From: Glycine soja
Taxonomy: Eukaryota > Streptophyta > Magnoliopsida > Fabales > Fabaceae
Assembly: GCF_004193775.1 (NCBI RefSeq)
Contig: NC_041019.1
Location: 8,976,204-9,040,203 of the forward strand
Reading direction: 5' to 3'
Length of the DNA: 64,000 nt
The translations under genes and the position numbers were made by a program. Below, one piece after another: positions 1-12,787 of this stretch; position 1 is the stretch's first letter, and each line of letters begins with the position of its first letter. A model generated the notes under the pieces. That model saw only the letters and a program-made list of their open reading frames with translations, made no database searches and was not told where the DNA came from.

Positions 1-600
1 TTTAATTAATAATTTAAAATACATAAAATTATTTCTAATCTATCATCAAATATTTAAACTAAATGTAATCTACCATATACAAAATTTAAACTAAAGCTAA
101 TCTAAACTTAATACGTTATGGTACCTAAAATTATTCCTAATATAAAATTTTTAAATTATGGTACCTAAACCTATATAAAAAGTTTCAACTAAACTTAATC
201 TATCATATAAAATTATTCCTAATTTACCATATAAAAAATTATTCCTAATTTATCATATAAAAAATTTAAACTAAATCTAATATATCCTATAACATTAAGA
301 ATTGAAACTAAACTATACAAAATTATTATCTTAAACTACTTAAACTATACAAAATTATTATTATCTTACACTGCCTACCTAAACTATACAAAATATTATT
401 ATCTTACACTACCTAAACTATACAAAATTATTATCTTACACTACCTAAACTATACAAAATTATTATTATCTTACACTACCTACCTAAACTATACAAAATT
501 ATTATTATCTTACACTACCTAAACTATACAAAATTATTATCTTACATTACCTAAAACCATTTTATTATCAGAATATAAACATCTATATAAATAAAAACAT
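1..600. repeat. AT-rich tandem repeat block
   Basis: The first 600 bases are almost free of G and C. From about 300 to 560 a unit of roughly 35-50 bases recurs about seven times, with the core CTAAACTATACAAAATTATT followed by ATCTTACACTACC. Copies differ mainly in the number of ATT triplets and in an extra TACC. Upstream (1-300) is a looser repeat of AAATTTAAACTAAA and AATCTATCATATAAA. No coding sequence is visible. Such arrays often lie in the subterminal part of large plant transposons, and the palindromic block just downstream would fit that, but no terminus was found. Confidence 0.7.
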
Positions 601-724
601 ACAAAAGATTCAATATATAACTTACAATTTTTTTACGAAAATGGAAGAACACCAACAAGAACAGCACCAACCAAGTACTCTCTTCACACAATATTTCTTC
701 ACTCTGCAAACTCGAAAACGCAGG

Positions 725-1080
725 CTAAAAATTGAAGGCCAAATGTAGTTTATAAAGAAAGAAGAAGCACGAAGCGCCAATGGCACCAGCGCCTTCAGCA
801 AGCAGGAAGCGCCAATGGGAATGGCGTTTCCCTACACCTAGGCTGCCTAGCCCTGCACTTCTGCTGTTGTTGCTGCTGCCTGACGGGACAAGACCAGTCA
901 AAGCGCCAACACCACTGGCGTGTTGCAGTTCATGGTCAAATCGCCAATCCGGATTGCGCTTTTCTCCAGAAAGTGACACTTACCGGCCATGCATCAAGTC
1001 GCCAGTTCTACTGGCGCTTCCCATGCAGGGTACGTGCAAAAAGAGCACTCCCTGGGAAATACCTCCAAAACAGCTCTAGT
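725..1080. other. GC-richer block of short CGCCA/TGGCG palindromes, probable MULE-type transposon remnant
   Basis: This island is clearly richer in G and C than its surroundings. It is built from short inverted repeats in which GCGCCA or TCGCCA is followed 6-12 bases later by TGGCG, for example near 775-803, 812-830, 903-920 and 991-1018. Open frames run through it on both strands but none resembles a known protein. A 35-codon ORF (641-748) with a TATAAATA about 50 bases upstream precedes it. Similar GTTGCGCCA motifs occur in the foldback element at 11.6-13.6 kb, so I infer a common kind of Mutator-like or PMD-associated element. The family name is an inference. Confidence 0.4.
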
Positions 1081-2367
1081 TTGAGAATTTCTTTCTAAAA
1101 GAACCCCAAATAGAAAAATTTGCCCTTATTTGTGCTTATAAATGTGTATTTTTTTCTCTCTTAATTCATGTTTTTTTTTTCTTTTCATTTTTAGTCTTTT
1201 GACATTATGAGTTATGACAATGTAACATTATACTGATGTGACATTTGGTGCCATTATCTTTAACGTTTATGCAATTGACCTTGACGGGTGCTTGGTCATT
1301 GACTTGGCCAAGTCCATTTTCGTCCATTTTCTTGCAAGCCTAATAGGAAGGTTCCGAGTAGAGGACAAAAATTGGAAATTAGTGGGACAATTTAGATGGT
1401 TAAGCAGGATGTAGTGCTCTAAAGCCACTTTCCCTAAAAACGAGATGTAAAACAGCTTCCCAATTAATTAATGAAAATTTTCTTTCCTTCCCATTTACTC
1501 ATAAATTACATTTTTGTTATAAACTCTCACTTATACAATAAAATTATAATTGTGTTGTGCATTTTTTTTCATAAATCCAGTTATACAATAAAAATATATT
1601 TTCATTAAAATAATAAAAATGTAAAAAAATTACAACAAAATCATAATTTAGATGCATAATTTGTGCACTGTGGGAAAGATTGTTTTTGAAATTTTCAAAG
1701 AAGATAATAGAGATCAGTAGAAACCGTGTTGGGGCCAATAGCTTTCCCCTTCCGCATATTGCAATCCCAAGCCCAAAAGGCACATTCGTAGTCCGAACTT
1801 TGGGAAGATTTAAAATCCTCAGCGTAAATGGATTCCCACAGCCATGACATATTAGGCAAATTGTTGTTCCCTTACAAGATCTTTTACTAAATGATGCTGT
1901 GATTCAGTGATTTTTTTAATCTATTTGCAATGTGCAATCATATCATTTTTTTTCTTTGACAGACATTGTCACATGAACTAAAAAACAAAAACCACCATCA
2001 CAAAGATGATCAAACTAAATAGCCAAACGAAATAATCCAAAACAAGACGTTTCTGCTTTATTCAACAAACCTTTAATTAATAACAAGAACAAGTTTACAT
2101 TATTTTTTTTCATCTTACATATGTACAATTGCAAGCAATCGCACAGCTTGAGAGTCATACATATTTCACCTCCTCCATTCTTCTACAACATTATATTATA
2201 TGTTTTCCAACAATTAATCACTATTTAATTTCCCCCACATTATTGTTTTCCCTTTTCTATTTCCACTGTTACATTATGTCATGACAACAACAATAGTAAT
2301 AATGAAAGCCTAGAACCAATTAAGATTCCTTTGTCCCTAACTAGCCCAAAGCATGTTTAATCATTAA
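1081..2367. other. Intergenic, AT-rich; includes 3' flank of the aspartyl protease gene
   Basis: I see no coding sequence or RNA gene here. The part nearest 2368 is the presumed 3' untranslated region and terminator of the minus-strand protease gene. No certain polyadenylation signal was fixed. Confidence 0.5.
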
Positions 2368-5300
2368 TCACTTGCACCCACCAGCACCAAACCCAATTCT
2401 CCCACCTCCAACATCATACACAACCTCTATTGTTCTCTGTTGTACGTTCCCATATATAGTAACATCACTATCGTCACCATTTGCGGCAAAAGCCAAACAA
2501 ACCTGCTTGGTACTCGCCACGAAGAGTATACCCTGTGGAGGCAGCTTCACCGTGACGCCGCCGGCGAACGAAAATTCTATCGTGGGAATGGAAAACACCT
2601 TGTAACCACTGAGATCATAACACGTGTCGAGGATGGAGAGTTCCCCGGCGGAGGGGTATTTTGACATGCCTTGACGGAAGGCGGATCGGAGGGCGGCGTA
2701 GGCGGTTGGGGGGAGGCGGGTGATCACGGTGCCAGAGTCGATGATTGCACCGCCGGTGGAGAAGGTGGAGGAGGAGACTGGGAGTTTGACACCGCCTACG
2801 GCGATGGCAGTAATATCGAGACCGTAGAAGGAGGAGCCGCGGGAGATGGTGGAGAAGGGGGTGTACTTGAGGTAGCGTCCTGTGGCGGCGGGGCCAAAGG
2901 AGAGGTGGCCGGTGGAGCTGGAGGTGGAGGGGAGGCAGTAGGAGAAGATTTTACGGTATTTGGCGGCGGTTTGTTGGACGAAGGAGATGGGGTGGCGGCC
3001 GAGGCCAATGAGGCCGGCGGAGCCGCCGAAGAGGCCCTGGTTGTTCTGGCCGCAGCCGAAGAGGAAGTTGTCGACGACGTCGGTGGCTGTCACGGTGAGG
3101 CGCTCGCGGCTGAAGTAGCCAACTGAGAAGGAACTGTCGCCGTACTGGATGCCGTATATGCATGCCTTGGTGGATGCGGAACATCCTGGATCGTTTCCTG
3201 CATGAAAAATGAAATCATATTTAATATAATCAAATTAGTTTAAAATTAAGATAAATAACTATTTTCATAGATGTGCAGTGTGTATTGATAAATTTATCTA
3301 CAAAAAGTTAAAGATTAGTCCCAAAAGTAAAAAAGTTACATTTTTATGATGTTCTATACATTAGGGTTAAAAATAATTGTTGATCCTTAAAATTAGGTTA
3401 AATTAAAAAATTTAAAGTAATTTTTATAAAAATAAACAAATATATATTATATAAAATATGTAAGTTTTTTTTAAAAAAAAAAAGAAGTTAAAAGGCATCT
3501 ACAGTTTCTCACATGTGTTATTCTATTTTCACATAATTAGGGATTAAACCCTTAACATAAGCTTAAAAAGCTCAAGTTATTTGTCATTTGTGTCATATTT
3601 CATGAGTAAAATAATATTTAATTTAATTGATCAAGAATGTAAAAATCATAAATCAGGTATCAAAATTCAATTCTTATATATAAGCTAATTACTGTTAGAG
3701 TGTGATTTTCTTACTCAGGAAACACTTGAGAGGAAATTTATCGTAATATTGTTTACTTTTGTGACACAATATATGAAGTTATTAACCAATGCAATAGCTA
3801 TCTTTTGAAAGTAGGAGAGTATGCGAAGTGGTTAAGTCAGTGAGCTTAGTCATTATTTGAAATAGTATTGACTCGTTGATTCATATAAGTTGACCATTGA
3901 TAGGGAAGAAAAAAAACACCTTTAATTTTCAATTAGCAGGGAAAATCGTTTTCTAAAGTGGAACCAAGTTATTTAAAGTTTTGTCTTTATTGAATAAGTA
4001 ACAAGTGGGAATACAAAATAAGAAAAAAAATCATTTTTATAATTATTTAGTTTAACAAGTTGAAATATGAGACGAAAGAAAAATGTATTGCATTTGTATC
4101 AACTCAAGTAACTCAAACGGCCAAACATCTAATTAAACATTGAATGTATATTTGGATAAGTCTATTTTAGAATCATCATATTGTTTTCTATCTGAACATT
4201 TAACTCAATGGTATCAAACACGCAAGTCCCTTAGCAATCTTGATTCAAAATGTTTCTTCTATAAAACACATATAACCATGATTTTGTTGGTAAGTTTTTC
4301 CAGCACATATAATCATCTTGAAATGTTGAGAATCAAATATTTACCTGTAGCAGTAGAGAGCTGAGTGCAGAGGGCAGATGTACATGTAATATTGGAATAT
4401 GATGTAGACTTTGATGGATCAAATATTACATCTTGCTGCTTGTAGCAAGAACGAGCACAAGGTTCACACTGAGTCCAAGTGAGATCACTGCCAGTGTCAA
4501 AAATGAGTGACAAGTCCCTCTTGGGTGTCCCAAGACCCACAACCACAAAGTAATTTCCAGACCCAATAAGGCTACCAGATTTGGCTGGTAGGGTAGCTGA
4601 GTCCAATTCCTCAACACTACTATCTTGGCCCAAGTTCTTAGAGAGCCTTGAGTTAATGTACTTCACCCTTTCTTTGTCTTGGTTCAGAATGTCACTGTGT
4701 GGTGTTGTAGACTTAGCTTTGCCATCATGATCATTTAGTTGGGAGCATGGCCCATGTTTGTGTACCACTTCTAATGATGCTTTTGTTTTGGGACCTGAAT
4801 TACAGAATTGGACAATTAGTGGTGCTAAATCATTGATGGTTAACCATCATGCTAAAGCGAATAATAAACTTGATGTAACATAATGATTTGACTTGAAAAG
4901 AGAGTGATTGAGAGAAAATATGGAGTTACAAATTAAAGGACACCAAATTTTAGTGATTTTGTAAAAAGTAAAAAAAAAATCAATTATATGTATTCATTAT
5001 AATTATTAAGTTTTCCATCAATAAATATGTTTTACATTTTCTCAAGTACATCCATCACCCTTAAGATTTAGTAATTTTTTCAAGTAAAAACATTTAATCC
5101 TTAAAAGGTTAAATATGTGTTTTAGTCTGGGCAAAAAGGTAAAACAAAAATAAATTATTTCTTTTTTAACTTTTATTTATGAAAATATATCATATCTGAT
5201 CTTTGCCTCATAAAAAAAATCTATTTTTAATTCCTCATGCACGTATAGAAATAAGAATCAGATGTAACACATTTTCATAAATAAAAGATAAAAAATAAAT

Positions 5301-8300
5301 AATTTAACTTTTAAGATATAAAAATAAATATTAACCTGTTTTCAGGAAGAAGAAAAAACATATTTAACCTTAATTTTATATTTAACTCGTCACTTAGTGC
5401 AGGTGTCTCATTGACAATTTTAAAAAGAAAGCTGCATATATAGGAAATATTGTCTCATTGCCAGTCTTATATTGGGTCGGTTAACAAGAACTATCACAAT
5501 TAGTGGGTGTATTTATTTATTATATCCACAAAGTTTTCTTCTATTATTAGTTAGGTACAGCCGTGAAGAGAATTAAAATAGTAAAATACCACATAATTGA
5601 ATTAATATTAATTTTGCCTAAATGAAAAACTTTTTTTTTGAATTTATGGGTTTCTCGCTAACACACATATTTTATTGTTGGAATGAGCAGTCAAATATAG
5701 TTAAATTCTTTAACTAATTCAATGAGTTCGTGGGTCACTAGTGCTACACGTCTAAGTAAAGGTGCAAAACTATCATCAGACAGCTACATATCACCTAATT
5801 TTTTTGGCTAATCATAGTTATTTTTGCTTGGAGCCTATCTCTCAAATAATATCATGCATGCACTTATAATTAAGGCCTAACTAATTTATCAATACACATG
5901 TTCATACTAATTTTTTAGGAAAAAAATATTTTGTTATTTTCCCGTTAAATTCAGTAATTAATTCAAAGCAAAATGGTTACTTATATTTTTTGTTATGGAA
6001 CATATGGTTAAATTAATTTCAAGTTGATATTATATAATTGGTGTTTTGATTAAAATTTAGATCCAAATCAGAGAAATAAATATACAACCCAACTGTAACT
6101 CTCATTCAGTCATTCTCACCCTGCTGTGTAACAACTGTATCCCCATTGTGTTAATTAAATCATTGAACAAACATTTTAGTTTTCTTTTCATGTTTATTCT
6201 AATTGGAAAAACTTGTGGAGTTAAGATTCCATCTTTATCATCTCATAAAAGATCTTTTGGCCAAAATTTTGTCAATTTCTTCGGCAGTACAAAAACCTAC
6301 GACTTCGTCTTTGTACCTTAAAGTTTGACATATATATGGGTGGGTAGAAAAACATGATGTTTTACAAGTAAAATAATTAAGCCACTTTTTTCTTTCTAAT
6401 TAATTTATAATGGGTTTGGGGGGTACCAACCGTGAATGAATATTGCTTTCTTCGAAGACTAGTTAACAAAAGAACAAAATACAAAGTCCAGAAGTTCAAT
6501 TATGTTCTTCAAAACTTTTGGATTGTTCATAAGGAAATTTCATCGACTCTTCATAGTCACAAGGCTACTAAAAGTGAGTTTCTGACCCGTGATCATATGC
6601 GTCTCATAGTCATAAGCTTAAGTCCTATCATATATAGACATATCATATATGATTGCTGACCCGTGACAATAGACTAAACAATTTGTCCCTATCATAAATT
6701 AAGGAGCAAAAGAGGTAAAAAAAAATCACTTTCCAATCGTAAAAATGGTCGAATATGTAGAACATATATGTTTAGTAAAATTAGTAGATAAATTAATTGA
6801 AATCTGAAAAATAATTAGAAGTTGAAACCTGAAAATTTAGATGTAAGTCGACAAATTAGCTGACTAAATTAAATGTATTTAGCAAAATTAAATTTTAAAC
6901 TGGTTGATAAGTATAAAAGGATGTAAAAGGAATTATTTAATTATATAATGATAACTTCAAATTTGGTAATTATATATATTTTCAAGTAATGATCACTTTT
7001 CATATTTTAACTTATTTCAAATAATTTATAATTTATCAACTTAAACTTAAGGATAATATTTTTATTATTATAAATTTGGTCCTTAAATTTTGAGGATAAG
7101 AACACCCATTATTATATACTCTTTCTTATGATGACACGTACTTTTATTATCATTATTCAGGTTGTTTTTTTACATTTTCAATAATACTTAAACTTATTAA
7201 TCATTTAAAAAAAATGTATCAAATTCAATTTTTTTAAAATATCGGTTTCAATTTTTTATTTTTTATATTAAAAATTCTATTTTCACATGAAATCTCAATC
7301 AACTACGCATTATTTATTTTGATGTTTTTTAAATTTAGCCTTTTCACTCTAAATTTAAGATATATATATTTATTTATTTTAATCAAATTATGTATATTAA
7401 TTTTACATTATATATTTTTTGAAATTTCCATTCAATTAAAGATATTAGCCAACTAAAAGTGGATTATTCGATTAAGAAATAAGTGATTGGTGGCTAGCTT
7501 TTTCTTTCCCTTTATCCCTCTCTATCTCGAATATGTGACCATGTGTGGCATTGGTGTGTTTCATGGAATATTTTCTGTGACAAATGACAATTTTGTGACC
7601 CTTCCTTCGTGCCACACGCCAAAAGACAACTACAGTATAACTTAATTGGCACAGTTACTCATTTGATCTCTCTTTCATCCAAAATTTTCCAATTTCCCCA
7701 CTCAGGCAGTTGCAGGATTTAATTTCTCTGACCTCAAAACGCCTAGACTATATAGAATGTTTTATGTACTATATAGCATTATAAATATACATATAAAAAT
7801 AGTATAAATTAAGTAGCAATCATCCATGCATGTTAAAATATAGTCCAATATAGTTTATATACTAATAGGTGCAAAGAATTTCTACACTCTTAACCAGTCA
7901 AAAATCGTCATATACTCATTTGTGCAAGTTTTTAACTTTTACAAAAATTACTTACAAAAGTCATTTCTAACTTAATTTAATTGATTAACACGGTAAAAAA
8001 AATACATTATTGGAGCATAAAAATTAAACTCAACTTATATGTAGTTCTTTATACAGTTTTAACATTGTTCTTCAACTAGAATCAGAATTTCATCTCCATA
8101 ATCAATGTTATGAAAGTTTACATTAAATATTAACATAATAAAATTCTAATTGTGATTAGAGAACATTTGCATTAAAAAACTTAAAAAAAACTACATGTTC
8201 ACATCAATTTGAGGGGAAGAGAGGGATGCAGAAGGAAAATTGAAATGACCTTTAGTAGAAGAGCTGCAAGAAGATGAAGGAAGGAGTGAGCTGAGGTGAA

Positions 8301-8442
8301 CAAGATGAGTATATTGATGAAGATTGTTGCTTTCTGTGTCCTCCTTTCTTGCTGCTTGAAAGGCAAAACTCTTCTCCAAGGAGGAGAAGAAAAAGAAAAC
8401 AGCAAGAGAAGCTAAGAGAAAAGAAGACATTTGAATGGTCAT
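2368..8442 (-). CDS. Secreted A1-family aspartyl protease (At5g10770/AED3-like), three exons
   Basis: Exons read 8442-8250, 4794-4345 and 3197-2368. Both junctions are phase 1 and the joined frame is 1473 bases (490 aa plus stop), a normal length for plant nepenthesin-type proteases. The N-terminus (MTIQMSSFLLASLAVFFFFS) is a clear signal peptide. A prosegment with EVVHKHGPCS follows, then the two catalytic motifs DTGSD (Asp about 164) and DSGT (Asp about 368), plus FGCGQNNQGLFG and SYCLPS, all typical of the At5g10770 group. The protein should be secreted or apoplastic; substrates are unknown. Intron 1 is 3455 bases and intron 2 is 1147 bases. The intron 1 donor is GTCATT, weaker than usual, but joining it to CAG/GTCCC gives SSSTKGPKTKASLEV, which fits the family. 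No disabling change was seen. The subfamily assignment is from memory of the family. Confidence 0.88.
5104..5371. mobile_element. MITE in intron 1 of the aspartyl protease gene
   Basis: The left end AAGGTTAAATATGTGTTTT is matched by AAAACATATTTAACCTT at the right end, so the element has terminal inverted repeats of about 17 bases enclosing about 270 bases. The arms continue as a weaker inverted repeat (ATCTGATCTTTGC against AGAATCAGATG). It has no coding capacity. Elements with these ends are common in legume genomes and are usually linked to Mutator-like families; that assignment is inference. The exact duplicated target site was not resolved. Confidence 0.55.
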
Positions 8443-8505
8443 GCCAAGAGGTAAGAATAGCTAAGTCTAGCTATACAACTCACTCTCTGTCGTGATGCTT
8501 GGCCT

Positions 8506-8517
8506 TTATATATAGGC
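8506..8517 (-). promoter_or_regulatory. Putative TATA box of the aspartyl protease gene
   Basis: Read on the minus strand, CCTATATATAAAGGCC lies about 70 bases upstream of the start codon. This is a strong plant TATA box at a suitable distance, with initiation expected near 8480. No transcript data were used. Confidence 0.55.
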
Positions 8518-8964
8518 TATTTCATCAATGGGGGGTCCAATTAGATTATCAATTCTTGCACGTCACTGATTAAATATATAGCAAACAACACACTATATCA
8601 TTAATTTTGAGCTTGCTTATTCATTCCTTGTCAAATGTCAATACTATTGCTTAGCAATCTGTAGACAAAATTTGACAAAATTGACCAAACAAAAAATGGA
8701 GCACACACGAGTATTTTTGTCATTTCAAGCGCAGGCCCGTGTTTTGGTGCCTAATTTATCATGAAGGAAATTAAGAACATTAATGCTAAGTGGGGGTTGC
8801 CTTGGGAAATTTTCCTGTGTTCAAACTTTGAATAGCTAATCTGTGGCACTTGTTGTGCGTATAGTTGTCATTAATAAATCGTTCTGTTGAAAAGAAAAGG
8901 GCATTAATGCGATTCACACTTAATTATATTCACTTTGACACATGTCGCTATCTCGCCCATCACC

Positions 8965-9060
8965 ATTAGGATCGGTCTAGTGATAGTAGAATTGAAATAC
9001 TATGCATGCATATGAGATCGTAAATTTAAACTTCAGTGTAATAATTATATATAAAAAAGT
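8965..9060 (+). mobile_element. Possible tRNA-derived SINE head, degraded
   Basis: GGATCGGTCTAGTGATAG resembles a polymerase III A box (GGTCTAGTGGTAG). About 45 bases further, GATCGTAAATTTAAACTTCA looks like a B box region of the type GTTCGAACCTCAGTG with several changes. This order and spacing match legume tRNA-derived SINEs. The B box is damaged, so it is probably inactive. Confidence 0.35.
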
Positions 9061-9385
9061 GATATTTTTTTTCAATTATGATATTTTTTATTTATAAGAC
9101 TCAAATCAAAGATTTTATTTAAGAATATCGAATCAAATAAACTAATCACTACAAATAATATTTTTTTATCAATAATTATACTTTACAATAGAATAATAGT
9201 GACATTTTTATTATAATAAGTACTTTTAAAGTGAAAAAAATATGGTAAATTAAAATACAACATAATATCTAACAAATTATATTCTAAAAAATTTTAATCA
9301 TTAAAAATTCTATATATACAATTTCTGCGAATTTGTCGAAAAGAAACTTTGACTAACAAAAAAAAAAGATCAATTAATAAAAGTA

Positions 9386-9412
9386 ATATATATATATATA
9401 TATATATATATA
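9386..9412. repeat. (TA)n microsatellite
   Basis: About 13 uninterrupted TA units. Confidence 0.95.
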
Positions 9413-10523
9413 ATTCATATCTAGAGTAATCATGTCGTCTTCTTTTTTTTAATTGATTCGGATGCTAATATACAATCCTTGTCCTACGTAGAAACCACTA
9501 TGTTGAATGGATGTGCAGCACTCGTGACCTTCCTATGTCTACCTTCAGGCGAATGGAGAGATATTGACAAAACAACCCATTAAACAATTAGGTTCTTCAA
9601 AAATATCATTAATCATTTGGAAAACAAGGGAGTTGGTTAATTCTCAATTTCCATCTCATCGCCCACTTTTAAGAACCTTCAACGAATTGATGAACTCCAT
9701 GACTAACTCCACTTTTACTAACCTTCAACGAATAGGATCCTATTCTTTCTTTTAAGAAGGTTAGATTTAATAATGTTGAGGAAAGAGGTCCATAATTTTT
9801 GTTGTAAAAAAGGTCTATAATTTCATGGCCTTTCTCGGGCCTACATATAATTGAGGAGTACAATGCAAAAAACCAATTGGTGAATGTAAATTAAAGCTAA
9901 AAGGGGGTTTCATAATCAACTTAACTACTTGATAAAAAGATTCTGGTGATACCTGTTAATGAGAATGACTCATGTTAATTATCAATGAAAGAAATATCTC
10001 ACTCTACACGCCTACCATCTTTAGCCACTAAAGCTTCAAGATTATATATATCATGCTAGTACGATTCTGGCTAAGCATTTTGCTATTTGATTAATTTGGT
10101 TAGTATTATGGCTATGACATGAATCGTATATTGATATTGCTTGAGCTAAAGCTCTTAGGCTATATCTATCTTCTCTCCTTTTTTATTTTGAAGTTTATGA
10201 AAAATTCCTTTTTAATTTCTTAAATTTTCTTTAGTCAAATCTTTTTGCGTGTATCATACACATGTCCCTTCCGTACCTATATCTTTTTTTTTTCCTAGCT
10301 TAGCACAATATTCTATGTGGATTGAGAAGTTACATAATGGAAGTACAGAATAGAGAGGAAGTTACTGTAATTTCTTAAAAAAAAATATAATATACACAAA
10401 TTTAATATTTAGTGTTAAACAATATAAAAATAATTACACAGTCTCCTCCACCCCCAAAAATCTGTTTAAAAGTTCCCTATAATTAATTAGTTCTTGTTGG
10501 GTTCAGACTGTGAAGTCATTATT

Positions 10524-10527
<4 letters not shown>

Positions 10528-10576
<49 letters not shown>
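10528..10576. repeat. (TA)n microsatellite
   Basis: About 24 uninterrupted TA units, the longest simple repeat of the window. Confidence 0.95.
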
Positions 10577-10580
<4 letters not shown>

Positions 10581-11589
10581 TCATTAACCCCATTGGATGA
10601 ACTCACTTTCCTTAATTAATTTATTCTATAGAGTACCGGAACATTAACTTTAAGAAGAAAGACACTCAACCAGCTTATTTAAATAACTTTGAGTAATGAT
10701 ACTGGCATAAATTTGCATTTATATACATACTCCAATGCTAATTCATTGAGTAATACTTAATGTCCTCATAATTTATCTTTAATAGTTTAGATTGTGCATT
10801 GTTTGATAATTGTTTTTGAGCAATTTGATAGGCAGCACACCTTTATAACGGCTTATCTAGATACATCATAAAATTCAACTTTTGCTGTCCTACTCATCTA
10901 AATTTTGAAGTTTTTTCAGATAAACACGATTTAAAGAATCTAATATACTTCTTATTTCTTGCTAAAGTTCTTCCACTAGATCCAATTATGCAGGTGCCAA
11001 GTTCATTTTATAGTGCATACTATGGTTTTACTTTAATAATAATAATACTATTGTTATTATAATATGTCACATTTTAATTATATTTTTTGTTTTTAAATTC
11101 CAATAATGTTATCCCATGATGCAATTATGTCATCTTCCTTATTTTCAATTGGAAAGATTATATGTAATTGCCTTCTACCACTTGAGGTTACTATAATATT
11201 TAAAGAAACGTTTGTAAAACTAGCATTCTGGAAATTTATTGTGCAAATTTGACATAATCGTTGAATGAAATTACATGAAACACTGTTTAACAGTATATGC
11301 TAGAGTAGAATTTGAAATGTTATTAGGATTGGACCGGTCATTAAACCAAACGTGAAGACAATCGTTTAAGAGTTGGTTCTATCGAGATTGAATTAGTTTT
11401 AATAAAATATATTTTTTAATATTTTAATAATATTAAATAAAAATAATATAATATACATAAATTGAGAATAATAAAAAATAAATTTCACTTAAAATTATCA
11501 TAAGTTATAATATTTTTTCTTTTTTTGTTTTAAAACCAAAATTGTCATTTTGAAAGTAAAAAAAAAACAATTTTAAGTGAAACCAGTTA

Positions 11590-12496
11590 ATCCATCAAAT
11601 TTATCGATTTTTTATCAAATCAGTGATCTTGAACCGATTTAAGGAAACACTGATTTTAGAAAGTATTGGGGCAAAAGTATCAGTTTAGGGTCCTTTTTAA
11701 ACTATTTATTAAAAGGAGATTGTTTTCAAATTATTTATCAAGGGGGTCTGTTTTTATTTGCATTGCGTCAAAATCAGGGACGCAATTCAACGGGGAGCTA
11801 ACATGTGGCATTGAGCTGTTGTGCCAAAAACTTTGTGTAATGGGTTGCTACAACTACAGTGGCGCAACCACTTCTGGACAAACTATGTCAGTGTGTATAG
11901 TGTTGACTTTCGACAGTGTGTGTTGCTATAGTTGCAATGGTGCAACCACTCTTGATTTTATTTTTTCTAGATCTTCACACTCGGTTTTATTTGATGGACG
12001 TTACTATATAGTATTTCTATCCTTAGAAGATAAAATGTTCTTATGAGGGCATGAGCCCCGTATTGTTAAAAAAAAAGTTATTTAAGTGTTATAAATATTA
12101 TAATATGTCCCTCAAATGTCAATTATTGTCCTACTGTAAAATTGTTCACACAGTTTTTGGGATCAAAAAGAGAATCACCACCTAACCCGCTTAACTTCTC
12201 TTGCACTTTGAAAATTGGAATCACTATTTTTCTTCTATGCGTCCCACACGTATCTTTTGTAGAATGAAGTCTAGATTGAAAATTACTAATTGATTAAACT
12301 AATGGATATTCGTTCCACATTAACAATATGAGTGCTGCTATTTAGCACGAACAACCTCTACATGAATAGCATGAAAGTAGCATTCAATGGTTTGAATTTT
12401 TTTTAAAACAAATATTGATTGAATAATTAAGAAAATAGTGACAAAAAAAATTATGATCCAGTTATAGAATTATTATTGAAGATAATTTTTTAATCA

Positions 12497-12540
<44 letters not shown>

Positions 12541-12749
12541 CAAACTTAATATCGCTATTTAATTTGAAATAATCTATTTATTCTTTAAAATATTGGTCAA
12601 GTCACTTAAATTCTAACTTTCAAAAAAATTCAAACTTCAATGGTTTGAATTTTTTTTAAAACAAATATTGATTGAATAATTAAGAAAATAGTGACAAAAA
12701 AAATTATGATCCAGTTATAGAATTATTATTGAAGATAATTTTTTAATCA

Positions 12750-12787
<38 letters not shown>

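Larger units (their letters stand above)
8450..11580. other. AT-rich intergenic region upstream of the protease gene
   Basis: Apart from the TATA box, a possible SINE and two microsatellites listed separately, I see no gene. The short open frames here have no recognisable motif. Confidence 0.5.

Noticed and set aside
780..1079. 99-codon open frame on the plus strand and 84-codon frame on the minus strand
   Set aside because: Both follow from a palindromic GC-richer repeat; no domain, no codon pattern, and the two frames overlap on opposite strands.
2671..3126. 151-codon plus-strand frame rich in Gly and Glu
   Set aside because: It is the antisense of exon 3 of the aspartyl protease; the sense frame has clear catalytic motifs.
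3810..3900. Possible tRNA or SINE (GCGAAGTGGTTAAGTCAGTG)
   Set aside because: The A-box-like part is plausible but no GTTCRA B box follows at the right distance.
11666..12046. 126-codon open frame in the foldback element
   Set aside because: It overlaps the inverted arm and resembles no protein; it looks like a chance frame in transposon DNA.
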